Shown: piece by piece, positions 44,277-53,420 of the stretch
Layout of the letters: the number at the start of each line of letters is the position of its first letter
Position numbering within the stretch: the stretch's first letter is position 1
NCBI RefSeq assembly: GCF_018129685.1
Contig: NZ_JAFCLG010000020.1
Location: 1 to 64,000 of the forward strand
Source of the DNA: Bradyrhizobium manausense
Lineage (GTDB): Bacteria > Pseudomonadota > Alphaproteobacteria > Rhizobiales > Xanthobacteraceae
DNA: 64,000 nt
Reading direction: 5' to 3'
Made by a program: the position numbers and the translations under genes
Notes under the pieces: generated by a model
Told to the model about the DNA's origin: nothing
Database searches by the model: none
What the model saw: only the letters and a program-made list of their open reading frames with translations

Positions 44277-44354
44277 GTCATTCCGGGGCGCGCACCAGCG
44301 CGAACCGGAATCTCGAGATTCCGGGTTCGATGCTTTGCATCGCCCCGGAATGAC
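44277..44354. repeat. Dispersed palindromic repeat, fourth family
   Basis: GTCATTCCGGGGCG...CGCCCCGGAATGAC outer arms with an inner GGAATCTCGAGATTCC palindrome. It lies between two minus-strand genes, directly upstream of the haloperoxidase-like gene. Confidence 0.83.
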
Positions 44355-44363
44355 GAGATCAAA

Positions 44364-44873
44364 TCACGCGAACGCCATCGGCTTGAAGCGGCGCCAGGCG
44401 CCGATGGTCACCAGCACGAAGAACACCAGCACGATGCCTTGCACCGCGGCGAACACCGGGCCGGAGGGCGGCGCCGGCGGCACGGCCGGTGCGAGCGCGG
44501 CGAGCGCCGGGATCTTCAGGAACGACTGGATGATCAGCACGAAGACGTTGAGGTAGAGCGAGATCATCGCGGTCACGATGTAGGCAGGCCGCCACGGGCC
44601 TGCGAGCTTCATGCCGTAGAGCGCGAAGCAGGCGATTGCCAGCAGCACCAGCGAGATGCCGGCGATGATGTAGGACGGCAGCAGCTCCTTGAACGGAAAC
44701 AGGAAGCCCGTCGCATTGGTCAGGATGGTGAAGACCAGGAAGATCGCGGTGAGGCCCGGCATCGGCTTCGAGCCGAGCAGGGCGAACATCACGACGAGGC
44801 CGGCGGCGATGGCGATCAGGCTGATGATGACATGGACCAGTGTGAAGACTTGCAGACTCATCCCGAGCACCAT
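44364..44873 (-). CDS. Membrane protein of unknown function
   Basis: A 169-residue protein with about five hydrophobic helices (VFTLVHVIISLIAIAAGLVV, then GLTAIFLVFTILTNATGF, YIIAGISLVLLAIACFALY, VTAMISLYLNVFVLIIQSF and VQGIVLVFFVLVTIGAW). A Pro/Ala-rich loop (ALAPAVPPAPPSG) lies before the last one. No charged motif to suggest a transporter. AGGAG seven bases before ATG. Possibly in one unit with the hydrolase downstream were it not for the repeat between them. Confidence 0.78.
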   Translation of the reverse strand: MVLGMSLQVFTLVHVIISLIAIAAGLVVMFALLGSKPMPGLTAIFLVFTILTNATGFLFPFKELLPSYIIAGISLVLLAIACFALYGMKLAGPWRPAYIVTAMISLYLNVFVLIIQSFLKIPALAALAPAVPPAPPSGPVFAAVQGIVLVFFVLVTIGAWRRFKPMAFA

Positions 44874-45064
44874 GACATCTCTCCTACTCTCGGCATTGAG
44901 AACAGGAGATTGATATTACGGTCCTCATCGGATTGCCACACGCGGCACGATCACACATCCGCGTCCAGCCATGCATCATCGTGCGAATCGACAAATGCAT
45001 GACTGAAATTTTTGCAGCGCTGTCACAAGCGATGGCAGCGTTCGACGGAAGTCGCGTCGGAGAT

Positions 45065-45373
45065 TCACACTTCCTTGGTATCGAACATCTGCATCTCGAC
45101 GCCGCCCGAGGCGAATTTCGGCACATCGGCGGCGGCCGCCTTGCCCTCGGGTGAGCCGAACGCCTTCTGGATGTCGGCGAGGCTGTCGAAGCTGAGCGTC
45201 GCAATCAGATGGAATTGCGACGGACCGGCGGGCGTGCCGATCTGCCCCTTGCTCACGGTGTACTTCTTCAGACCCGGAAGTTTCTTTGCGAGCGGAATGT
45301 GCGTCTCGACATAATATTTGTCGAAGGCGGCGGCGTCTTTGGGCGTCTTGTAGAGCACGACGAGTTCGGCCAT
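45065..45373 (-). CDS. EthD-family small protein
   Basis: A 102-residue dimeric alpha+beta barrel protein. MAELVVLYKTPKDAAAFDKYYVETHIPLAKKLPGL contains the family's HIPLAKKLPGL; GQFHL-like PSQFHLIATLSFDSLADIQKAF and SPEGKAAAADVPKF follow, the latter the typical EthD end. The family includes ether-degradation accessory and quinone-type monooxygenase-like proteins; role here unknown. GGGAGG six bases before ATG. Independent gene. Confidence 0.85.
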   Translation of the reverse strand: MAELVVLYKTPKDAAAFDKYYVETHIPLAKKLPGLKKYTVSKGQIGTPAGPSQFHLIATLSFDSLADIQKAFGSPEGKAAAADVPKFASGGVEMQMFDTKEV

Positions 45374-45495
45374 GTAGTCCTCCCTTGCAATCTTTGTTCT
45401 TCCACGCGCGATTGATCGCGGCGCGGCAATAGTCCGTGGGACACGGCAAGATGGCAAGTCACAATCGACTTGCCATTTGCTCGTTCTATCCGCGA

Positions 45496-47163
45496 TTAAA
45501 GCGCCGGTTTTGCGGCGTCGCCGAGATAGCCGTGGAGTGAGGCGACAACCTGTGCGCCCTCGCCGATGGCGCCGCCGACGCGTTTGACCGAGCCGGAGCG
45601 GACGTCGCCGACGGCATAGACACCGGGAACCGACGTTTCCAACGGCGCCACCAGCCGGCCCTGGTTCTGTTCGGACTGCGCGCCCGTGACGACGAAGCCG
45701 CCACGGTCCAGCGTCACGCCGCAGCCGTCGAGCCAGCTGGTGGCGGGATCGGCGCCGACGAACAAAAAGAGATTCTTGATGTCCGCGGAATCCTCGTCGT
45801 CGGACAGCCGGCTCTTCCAGCGGATCCGCCGCAGCAGCGAGGCCTCGTCGCCTTCGAGCGCCGATATCTCGGTGTTGAACAGCAGCTCGATGTTCGGCGT
45901 CGCCTCGATACGCTCGATGAGATAGCGCGACATGCTGGCGCCAAGACCGCCGCCGCGGATGATCATCAGCACTTTTTTCGCATGGCCCGACAAGAACACC
46001 GCCGCCTGCCCGGCCGAATTGCCGGCGCCGACCAGCGCCACCTCCTCGCCCGCACACAGTCTTGCCTCGACCGGCGAGGCCCAGTACCAGACCCCGCGGC
46101 CCTCGAACTTGTCGAGGTTGGCGATGTCGGGCCGGCGATAGCGCGCGCCGCTCGCCACCACCACCGAACGCGCGCGCAAGGGATCATGGCCGTCGAGCGT
46201 GACCGCAAACGCGCCGTCCTTGCGCGAGCAATCGAGCGACTTCGCCGTGACGGGGATCATGATGTCGGCGCCGAACTTTTGCGCCTGGTTGAACGCGCGT
46301 GCCGTGAGCGCCTGGCCGGAAATGCCGGTCGGAAAACCCAGATAGTTTTCGATGCGCGCGCTGGCGCCGGCCTGGCCGCCGAAGGCGCGGGTGTCGAGAA
46401 CCGCGACTGAAAGGCCCTCGGAGGCCGCATACACGGCGGTGGCGAGCCCGGCCGGCCCGCAGCCGACAATCGCAACGTCGTAGATGCGGTCGTTGCGCGG
46501 GCCGCCGATCATGCCGATCGCGCGCGCAAGCGCGGTTTCATCAGGGTTGCGCAGCACCGCGCCATCCGGCGTGACGACCAGCGGCCAGTCCTCGGGTCTG
46601 GGCGAATAGCGCGCGATCACCTCCGCGGCATCGCGATCCCTGTCGGGATCGAGCAGGTGATGCGGCTGGCCGTTGCGGGTGAGAAAGCCCTGCAACCGCA
46701 CCACGCCCGCCGAATGCGAGGGACCGATCAGCACGATGCCGCCGACGCCGGCCTGCAGCAGATTGACCCGGCGCAGGATCAGCGCGCGCATGATGCGCTC
46801 GCCGAGCTCGGCCTCGGCGACCAGCAATGCGCGCAACCGCTCCGGCGGCAGCAGCAGCGTCTCGACATCGCCTTCGGCGCGGCCATCGACCAGCGCCGGA
46901 CGGCCCGACAGCTGGCTGAGCTCGGCCAGAAATTGCCCCGGCCCCTGGTCGATCAGAGGCGTGACATTGCCGAGGCCGTCACGCTGGGTCATCGAGACAT
47001 GACCCTTCAGCACGACGAACATGCCCGGCCCCGGCTTGCCGGTTTCGAACAGCACCTCGCCATGCCTGTAGGTGCGAAGCTCGCCGAACTGCCTGAGGCG
47101 CTCGATCTCGGCCGGCGTCAACGTCGGAAACGTCTGCTCGGGGCGGGCGAAACGCGACATCAT
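45496..47163 (-). CDS. Cyclic-nucleotide-binding domain fused to TrxR-like flavoprotein
   Basis: A 555-residue cytosolic protein. Residues about 5-125 form a cyclic-nucleotide-binding-like beta-roll (RQFGELRTYRHGEVLFETGKPGPGMFVVLKG); from about 225 a low-Mr thioredoxin reductase fold starts with the FAD motif VAIVGCGPAGLATAVYAASEG and a second NADPH motif VALVGAGNSAGQAAVF. Where TrxR has CATC, the sequence reads YWASPVEA, so the redox disulfide is absent and it cannot reduce thioredoxin in the usual way. It probably transfers electrons to another partner. The start with AGGA six bases upstream was chosen over earlier in-frame codons. Confidence 0.88.
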   Translation of the reverse strand: MMSRFARPEQTFPTLTPAEIERLRQFGELRTYRHGEVLFETGKPGPGMFVVLKGHVSMTQRDGLGNVTPLIDQGPGQFLAELSQLSGRPALVDGRAEGDVETLLLPPERLRALLVAEAELGERIMRALILRRVNLLQAGVGGIVLIGPSHSAGVVRLQGFLTRNGQPHHLLDPDRDRDAAEVIARYSPRPEDWPLVVTPDGAVLRNPDETALARAIGMIGGPRNDRIYDVAIVGCGPAGLATAVYAASEGLSVAVLDTRAFGGQAGASARIENYLGFPTGISGQALTARAFNQAQKFGADIMIPVTAKSLDCSRKDGAFAVTLDGHDPLRARSVVVASGARYRRPDIANLDKFEGRGVWYWASPVEARLCAGEEVALVGAGNSAGQAAVFLSGHAKKVLMIIRGGGLGASMSRYLIERIEATPNIELLFNTEISALEGDEASLLRRIRWKSRLSDDEDSADIKNLFLFVGADPATSWLDGCGVTLDRGGFVVTGAQSEQNQGRLVAPLETSVPGVYAVGDVRSGSVKRVGGAIGEGAQVVASLHGYLGDAAKPAL

Positions 47164-47227
47164 CGCATTCCTGTCGGTCTGATCCTGCTCGTTCTGCCCC
47201 ATGGCCACGTCCACGCACTCCAAATTT

Positions 47228-47416
47228 CTAAGTTCCGGCCTTGCCGGCGGCTCCCTCATTTGGGGAGCCATCTTCGTTTTGCGAGGGATCGCCGCGCGCG
47301 GCGCGTTCGCGCGCCTGCGCCTTGCGTCGCTTGAGATTCTCGCGCAGCGCCGATTTTAGCCGGTCGTCCCGCGATCCCTTCGCATGTCCAGTGGTTTTGT
47401 CGTTCTCGTCAGCCAT
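47228..47416 (-). CDS. Small highly charged protein, unknown function
   Basis: A 62-residue hydrophilic protein: acidic/polar start (MADENDKTTGHAKGS), a basic helix DRLKSALRENLKRRKAQARERA and a Gly-rich tail. The LKxALRxNLKRRKxQ segment is one I associate with a small conserved alphaproteobacterial family with no known function. Located just upstream of the cyclic-nucleotide-binding flavoprotein on the same strand. Confidence 0.65.
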   Translation of the reverse strand: MADENDKTTGHAKGSRDDRLKSALRENLKRRKAQARERAARGDPSQNEDGSPNEGAAGKAGT

Positions 47417-47730
47417 CGCGCGTCCATCCCGCAGATGGCGGTAACATGCTCAGAGAATGCGGCAGCTCAAGAGGCCTGATGGCCTCGATCGTGCGAAATC
47501 CAAAATGGGTCGAAGCCGCCCCTGCAGCCAACTGGCCAGTTGGCCGGGGAATCGGAACCAAATTCGACGGAGAGTCGGTCGTTTCGGGCGAAAACGGCCG
47601 TAATATCCCCGATATCGCTCCGATTTTCTCGTTTTGGCTGTCCTTGCAAGCTTGCACAGCGGGGAGGCCTGTGGCAGATATCGGCCCGCTTGGTAGGCCC
47701 CTGTGGCGGCCGATTCTCGATCCCAGCATT

Positions 47731-47805
47731 GCTGCCGTAGCTCAGTGGTAGAGCACTCCATTGGTAATGGAGAGGTCGACAGTTCAATCCTGTCTGGCAG
47801 CACCA
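47731..47805 (+). tRNA. tRNA-Thr (anticodon GGT)
   Basis: Acceptor GCTGCCG/TGGCAGC, D-arm TAGCTCAGTGGTAGAGC, anticodon stem CTCCA/TGGAG around loop TTGGTAA, T-arm with AGTTCAATCCT and encoded CCA. Confidence 0.95.
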
Positions 47806-48716
47806 TTCACTTTCAGACATTGAGCGCGGACCGGCATTCTCGCGGCACTGGACGCCCGAGCTTTGCTCGTTCCGCCTCCTTCCTCTTTCGAAGAGGGCGC
47901 AGGGAAGACCGGGTGCCGACGGGCACCCGCGGTCCGCTGCGCGAATGTAGCGCAGTGAAAGACCGCACAGCAGCATACAGGTGACGCCGAACACTCGGCC
48001 TTCCCTGCGCGATGGTTGGACGGCTATGCCGTGCTCTCCCCGGCGACGCGTTCTTTTTGTCACCGTCGCTTCACGATCCGTTGACGCACCGCGCCCGGTT
48101 GGGAGGATGCATCGTCGCGGAAGCTTGGCTGTAGCGACGACAGCCAGGACCACACGGTTTTGCCGTTACGCGCGAGCGCCGTTCGTACGCCACGGCTTGC
48201 GATGAGCTCACGGGATCCGGCTCAATCCTCCCCCCGCCCTGCCCTCGCATCCGCGCCGGCGCTTGCTGCGTCCATCGCAACCCCGGCCCACGTTCGTGAC
48301 GACGTAAGATCGCTCCCCTCCTCGGGCCGGGATGGCGGGGGAATACCGCAATTCCGAATTTCGGTAAAGTGGAATATTTTTGTGAGGGGGGTTGACGGGG
48401 TTCGGCGGGAGGCGGGTGCTTTGCCCGACGGGTCAGATTGGCGTGTGCGGCAAACACATGCCCGCGGACGCATCCAAGGCGTGATGCCGACGTTTCCTGT
48501 TGGGCCGCGCAGGTAAGGTTAATTCTTCCTTTCGATTGTCGGTAAAATTTTATCTATTATCGTCCTGGTCATTCAAGACGAACCAGGGGCTTTCGATAGT
48601 GTTTGCGTTTTGCCTGATCGCGACCGGGACTGCGTTGCTTCTCTCCGGCCTGATCGCTTTCGGCCTTCATCAAAACTCGCTGCGTTCAATCGCCCTGCTT
48701 TAGCCAACCGAGGCAA
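47806..48716. other. Long gap without a convincing gene; dispersed-repeat-like
   Basis: After tRNA-Thr there is about 0.9 kb with only poor-quality reading frames in several phases. Phrases such as GATGGTTGGACGGCTATGCC, CAGGACCACACGGTTTTGCCG and CCGACGGGTCAGAT with GGCAAACAC resemble a non-coding repeat of several hundred bases that I recall from Bradyrhizobium chromosomes. The last 200 bases contain a low-confidence 67-codon frame from TTG with one hydrophobic segment and no ribosome site, which I do not call. Confidence 0.5.
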
Positions 48717-49256
48717 TTACCGAACGGGCGGCAATCTGCGCTCGGCGATCACCCGCACCGGCGGGAACGACACGCAGTCGACCACGTCGAACAACACCGA
48801 GATGTTTCGGTCGAACGACCGTGCAAATGCGATTGCCTCATCGCGCTTCGCGTCGGCGATACGCATGCCGAGGGTGCAATGAGGCGTCCAGGCGCCGGGG
48901 CGGTAGTGAGGTCGACAGTGAGCAGGATCAATGCTTTCGCTGATCGCTGCGTGCCAACGCGCGAGCGCAGGGTCACTGACGGGCTCGGCCCACAGGACAA
49001 GCGGAGGGCCGGCGAACCAGCCGATGCGCTTGAACGCGACGCGCAGCTGCGCCTCGCCGTTCACCGCGCGCAGCATCGCCTCCCATGCGGTGCTTTCGTC
49101 GATCTCGGGCGCATCGTAGATCGCGAATGTCAAATGCGGCCGGTAGCCGAGAGAGCGCATCGAGGGCTCATTCTCGAAAGCCGCAACCTGGTCCCACAGT
49201 CGTTCGATCTCGCTCGCGGAGGAACCATCGGCTCGAATATTGATCGCGATCGCCAT
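48717..49256 (-). CDS. 2'-5' RNA ligase-type 2H phosphoesterase
   Basis: A 179-residue cytosolic protein with the paired H-x-T/S motifs of the 2H superfamily: PHLTFAIYD and PHCTLGMRI. Such enzymes open or form cyclic phosphodiesters on RNA or nucleotides. The size is that of stand-alone bacterial members. The ribosome site before ATG is weak. Apparently monocistronic with a divergent-free upstream region of about 150 bases. Confidence 0.85.
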   Translation of the reverse strand: MAIAINIRADGSSASEIERLWDQVAAFENEPSMRSLGYRPHLTFAIYDAPEIDESTAWEAMLRAVNGEAQLRVAFKRIGWFAGPPLVLWAEPVSDPALARWHAAISESIDPAHCRPHYRPGAWTPHCTLGMRIADAKRDEAIAFARSFDRNISVLFDVVDCVSFPPVRVIAERRLPPVR

Positions 49257-49411
49257 TGCTGAACATGTTGGAGACCAGGGCCCTCCATCTTTAGACTGAT
49301 GGCTCGGATCTGCAACGGGCCGAATTCGGCGGCGGTGTGAAGCAAGCGCGTCGAGGGATTGATCAATAACGCATGACGGATTTCGCGGTGCTCGACCCGT
49401 CCTGACGCCCG

Positions 49412-49768
49412 TCAGTCGCCGACGCGTCTGGCGAGCAAAGCCTCGGAGCCCAAAACCTGGTCGTTGCCCGTTTCGAGCAAGCCGACGGCCTTTTCGCGCG
49501 CTGTTTCGATCATCCTCTTGATCTCGCCTGAATACAGGGCGAGCTGATCGAACGCCGGATCGTCCCTGAAGTCCGACAAGACAATCCTGACGCAGCTGTT
49601 CGCCGTGTTGAAAATCCGGAGCATCCGCATCATATCGGCGCGCGCTGCATGTTCATGCGGCAGCCGCAGCGAGACGGCTTCCACGGTCTGCAAGATTTCG
49701 TTCAGCCGGTTGACCGCCATTGAGGCAGTTGCGCTCGCATGCGCCGGGAATGCCGCGACATTCGTCAT
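49412..49768 (-). CDS. Small helical protein, unknown function
   Basis: A 118-residue protein, probably mostly helical: VNRLNEILQTVEAVSLRLPHEHAARADMMRMLRIFNTANSC, split as VNRLNEILQTVEAVSLR and RADMMRMLRIFNTANSC, then EIKRMIETAREKAVGLLE. No signal peptide or motif recognised. Upstream of ATG is AGGCG. Neighbours are a 2H phosphoesterase and a second small unknown gene on the same strand, with chemotaxis gene beyond. Confidence 0.65.
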   Translation of the reverse strand: MTNVAAFPAHASATASMAVNRLNEILQTVEAVSLRLPHEHAARADMMRMLRIFNTANSCVRIVLSDFRDDPAFDQLALYSGEIKRMIETAREKAVGLLETGNDQVLGSEALLARRVGD

Positions 49769-49842
49769 TAACGCCTACTCACGCCACCTTTTTATCTCTC
49801 GTTTAATATGTCGCAAATCATCTTATGCGGCAACAAACATCC

Positions 49843-50118
49843 CTATCGAAATTCAGTAAGAAGCGGGCTATCCGCCGGACCAAGTCGAGCCGCCTGCTTC
49901 CGCGCCTGCGCGATGAGATGCGAGACCGTCGCCGATTGCGCACGAAGCGCGCGGTTCCCTTCCCCCTCGCCGCATCGTTCGACGAGGACCGATATCTGCG
50001 CCAATCGCATTTCGTGGACCGGCAACAGATCCGAGATCGTCGTCACGACAGGGTCAGGACGACGAAGTTGCGACGCGAGATTCGGCATCGGGACAACATT
50101 GGACAATTCGCTTCTCAT
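49843..50118 (-). CDS. Possible small protein, unknown function
   Basis: About 91 residues reading SELSNVVPMPNLASQL, then DPVVTTISDLLPVHEMRLAQIS and SATVSHLIAQARKQAARLG. The helical heptad pattern and lack of stop codons support coding, but the start is uncertain: several in-frame ATGs exist and none has a good ribosome site. It faces away from the chemotaxis gene across 244 bases where I see no motif. Confidence 0.45.
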   Translation of the reverse strand: MRSELSNVVPMPNLASQLRRPDPVVTTISDLLPVHEMRLAQISVLVERCGEGEGNRALRAQSATVSHLIAQARKQAARLGPADSPLLTEFR

Positions 50119-50362
50119 CCCGCTTGATTCGCCATTACGTTTACCCGCGTGCGATTCACGCGCCGATAATTTTCCTATCGATATCCGGCGAGCTGCGCGT
50201 CGTTTTCGGCAACATACTTCATGTTCGGCTCCACGCTCTCCGAATTTCGATAGGCCGTTTAAGCACATCGATACCTCGGCCCGTTAGGTTGATGAGGGCG
50301 CGTATGAAGCTCATTGCCGGGCCGTAAGACGCAACCATCCGCAACCTACGGGGATCTGTCGC

Positions 50363-52342
50363 ATGAAGCTGCGCGTTTCGATCAAGCTGCGCATCTACGG
50401 TATCATCGGATTGAGCTTCTGCGGCTTGCTGGGCCTCGCGGCCGTGCAGATCGACAATCTTGCCGTCTCCCTGCGCGAGCAGCGCCAGAACGAGCTGAGC
50501 CATCTCGTTCAATCAGCGTTCAGCATCGCCAAGAGCGAATACGACAGGTCGCAGCGCGACAAGACGCCTGACGACGTCGCCCGTCAGCGCGCGGCCGATG
50601 AGATCGGCAAGTTGCGTTATGGCAACGGTGACTACTTCTGGATCAACGATCTGGAACCGCGCATGATCATCCATCCGATCAAGCCGGAGCTCAACGGACA
50701 GGATCTCAGCAACATCAAGGACCCGACCGGGAAGCGCCTGTTCGTGGAGTTCGCCGATACCGTCAAGCGCCAGGGCTCGGGCGTGGTCGAATATTACTGG
50801 CCGAAGCCTGGCAAGGACGCGCCGCAACCGAAACTGTCCTACGTCACGGGATTTTCGCCGTGGGGATGGGTGATCGGCACTGGCGTTTATATCGACGATC
50901 TCGATGCGCAGGTCTGGTCGAGCGTAAAAGCGCTGATCATCGCCGGACTCTGCATCGTCATCGTTCTCGGCGCGATCACGCTGGTCATCGCGCGCAAGAT
51001 GTCATCGGCGTTGTCGTCAATGACCTCAGCGCTGATCGCGCTTGGCGCCGGGCAATTCGACGTGAAGCTGCCGGGCCTCAATCGGGCTGACGAGATCGGC
51101 GACATGGCGCGCTCGATCGAGCAATTCAAAATCAAGGCCGCCGAGAAGATGCGCGAGGAAGCCGCGGCCGACGAACGGCGGCGGCTCCAGGCCGAGGAGG
51201 CCAAGGCCGCCGCACTACAGGAGATGGCCGAAACGGTTGAGCGCGAGACCAACGCCGCGGTCACCGAGGTCGCCAGCGGAACCAGCCGGATGGCCGACAA
51301 CGCGACCCAGATGAACGATACCGCGCGGACGCTGGGCCAGAATTCGAGCAGCGTCGCGGCCGCCGCCGAAGAAGCGCTCATCAATGCCCAGACGATGGCG
51401 AAAGCTTCCTCGCAAATGGCGACCTCGATCACCGCGATCGCCCAGCAGGTCTCCTCCTCCCGCGACCTGACAAGGCAGGCGGTCACCGCATCCAGCGAGG
51501 CGCAATCGACCATCGCACGGCTGGAAGAGGCCGCCGGCAAGGTCGGCGCCGTGACCAATCTGATCAGCGAGATCGCCGAGCAGACCAACCTGCTGGCGCT
51601 CAACGCCACGATCGAAGCCGCGCGCGCCGGCGAGGCCGGACGCGGCTTTGCCGTGGTCGCATCCGAAGTGAAGTCGCTCGCCGAGCAGACAGCCAAGGCG
51701 ACCAGCGAGATCTCGCAGCAGATTGCCGAGATCCAGGAATCGACCCGCGCCTCCGTGCAGTCGATCAGCGCGATCGGCGAAGTCATTCGCAATGTCGAAT
51801 CCGTGTCGACGACCATCGCCGACGCCATCGAGCAGCAGAATACCGTCACGCTCGAGATCTCGCGCACCGTCGAGGAAACCTCGCTCGCAGCCCGCGAGGT
51901 TGCCACCCAGATCGCTTCGGTTTCGCGCGAGGCCGTCGAGACAGGTCGTCGCGCTGCCGAAATCCGACATGGTTCGGTGGATATCGCGCAGAAAGTCGAC
52001 GAACTGCGATTGACGCTGGTGCGCGTCATCCGCACCTCGACGTCGGACGTCGACCGCCGCGTGACGACACGGTTCGAGGTCCGCCGCGCCGGCAGGCTGC
52101 TGGTGGCTGGTAAGCCGTTCGGCATTATCGTTCGAGATATCTCGGACGGCGGCGCGAGAATCGATGACATCCCGGAGGGCCTGGCGATCGACACGCAGGT
52201 TCGCCTGCAGATCGAGGGCAGCTCGGCCGATCTTGCCGGAACGGTCGCCCGGATCGACGGGCGCTCGGCGCTGGTGAAGTTCTCCTCGGCCAGCGGGCAA
52301 GATGCCGCATTGGCGCAGCTGCTCCGGCGGGAGGCCGCGTAA
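50363..52342 (+). CDS. Methyl-accepting chemotaxis protein with sCache_2 sensor and C-terminal PilZ domain
   Basis: A 659-residue chemoreceptor. TM1 at about 11-31, a periplasmic single-Cache domain with GDYFWINDLEPRMIIHP and PWGWVIGTGVYIDDLD, TM2 at about 191-211, HAMP to about 265, then the signalling domain with the hairpin tip AEQTNLLALNATIEAARAGEAGRGFAVVA, split as EQTNLLALNATIEAARA and GEAGRGFAVVASEV. From residue 569 a PilZ domain has RxxxR in RRVTTRFEVRR and DISDGGARI, the c-di-GMP-binding D-x-S-x-x-G form. So signalling to CheA may be modulated by c-di-GMP. GGGG precedes ATG. No other che gene is nearby. Confidence 0.93.
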   Translation: MKLRVSIKLRIYGIIGLSFCGLLGLAAVQIDNLAVSLREQRQNELSHLVQSAFSIAKSEYDRSQRDKTPDDVARQRAADEIGKLRYGNGDYFWINDLEPRMIIHPIKPELNGQDLSNIKDPTGKRLFVEFADTVKRQGSGVVEYYWPKPGKDAPQPKLSYVTGFSPWGWVIGTGVYIDDLDAQVWSSVKALIIAGLCIVIVLGAITLVIARKMSSALSSMTSALIALGAGQFDVKLPGLNRADEIGDMARSIEQFKIKAAEKMREEAAADERRRLQAEEAKAAALQEMAETVERETNAAVTEVASGTSRMADNATQMNDTARTLGQNSSSVAAAAEEALINAQTMAKASSQMATSITAIAQQVSSSRDLTRQAVTASSEAQSTIARLEEAAGKVGAVTNLISEIAEQTNLLALNATIEAARAGEAGRGFAVVASEVKSLAEQTAKATSEISQQIAEIQESTRASVQSISAIGEVIRNVESVSTTIADAIEQQNTVTLEISRTVEETSLAAREVATQIASVSREAVETGRRAAEIRHGSVDIAQKVDELRLTLVRVIRTSTSDVDRRVTTRFEVRRAGRLLVAGKPFGIIVRDISDGGARIDDIPEGLAIDTQVRLQIEGSSADLAGTVARIDGRSALVKFSSASGQDAALAQLLRREAA

Positions 52343-52443
52343 AGTTTTTCGTCAGGATGGACCAAGATACCATTTTTTCCTAACTCATATCGGCGTTAAT
52401 ATGATGGACCTCATGCGATCCTTGCCTTTGATTCGAATTTCCG

Positions 52444-53391
52444 ATGCTTTTCAGAAACCTCCATTCCTCGACCTCACTGGAACTGGTGCGCTACGCGGAC
52501 ATCGATCAGTTTCGCGAGAGCGAACGGTATGCAAGTGCCGAAAGCACCCCGCTAAGGGCCGGCAATTTCGAGGTGCTGCGGGCCAACGTTGCCTTGCCCT
52601 CGTGCTCCCTGTCGCTGGTACAGACTTTTCCGCGCATCATCAGGGGGTACGATCTCTCCGGCCGGCTGGTCATCGTTGTTCCCATGGACGGGATCACATC
52701 GACCCGGGTGAACGGCAAGGATGTCGGCCGGTCGCTGATCATCCTGAAGGGCAACGCCAACTGCACGGTTTACGAGCCGGAGGGACGCCTCGTCGCGATC
52801 CTGGCGATCCGCCGGGATGCGCTGGCCGATAGCTGGAAGGCCTTCAACGACGGCCACGTGCTGCTCCGGTTGGCCGACCCCGATCTGGCGCGCCTGCAAA
52901 TGCACCTTCGCGGCATTCTCGAGACCGCCGCCGCCCAGCCCCAGGCCATCGCGGCTGATGGCGCGCCGGCGACGATCGAGTCTGCCCTGTTCTCGTCGTT
53001 CGACGAGGCGATGTGCGCCGGTGACTTCGACCGGGACGACCCGCGCTCGCGTTACAAGGCCATCGTGGATCACATCGAACGTGTGGTCAGCGCAAACCAC
53101 ACCACCGACATCTACTGCGATATCCTGGCGCAAGAGATCGGCATTTCGACGCGAACGATGAACAATGCCGTCCGTGCTGTCTGCGGCACCAGTCCGTTGC
53201 GCTACAGCCAGCTCAGGCGGCTCTGGGCCGTCCGCCGGCAGCTTCGCAGCGGAACCCCAGGCCTGACCGTCAAGGCCAGTGCCTGCGCCCACGGCTTCTG
53301 GCACATGGGTGATTTCTCCAAGCTCTATCGCGATACGACCGGGGAGCTTCCATCACAGACGCTTGCAAACGCGAGGCGCCTACCGGCCTGA
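52444..53391 (+). CDS. AraC-family transcriptional regulator
   Basis: A 315-residue regulator. The C-terminal 110 residues hold the double helix-turn-helix: DILAQEIGISTRTMNNAVRAVCG then SACAHGFWHMGDFSKLYRDTTGELPSQTL, split as KASACAHGFWHMGD and FSKLYRDTTGELP. The N-terminal 190 residues are an AraC ligand-binding-like domain (GNFEVLRANVALPSCSLSL). It starts 100 bases after the MCP gene on the same strand. Target unknown. Ribosome site weak (TTTCCG before ATG). Confidence 0.88.
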   Translation: MLFRNLHSSTSLELVRYADIDQFRESERYASAESTPLRAGNFEVLRANVALPSCSLSLVQTFPRIIRGYDLSGRLVIVVPMDGITSTRVNGKDVGRSLIILKGNANCTVYEPEGRLVAILAIRRDALADSWKAFNDGHVLLRLADPDLARLQMHLRGILETAAAQPQAIAADGAPATIESALFSSFDEAMCAGDFDRDDPRSRYKAIVDHIERVVSANHTTDIYCDILAQEIGISTRTMNNAVRAVCGTSPLRYSQLRRLWAVRRQLRSGTPGLTVKASACAHGFWHMGDFSKLYRDTTGELPSQTLANARRLPA

Positions 53392-53420
53392 CGGCCGTCG
53401 CGATGCCATCGCTCCCGTGA

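Noticed and set aside
48500..48703. 67-codon plus-strand frame with one hydrophobic segment
   Set aside because: TTG start without ribosome site, no internal ATG, and it lies in the repeat-like gap.
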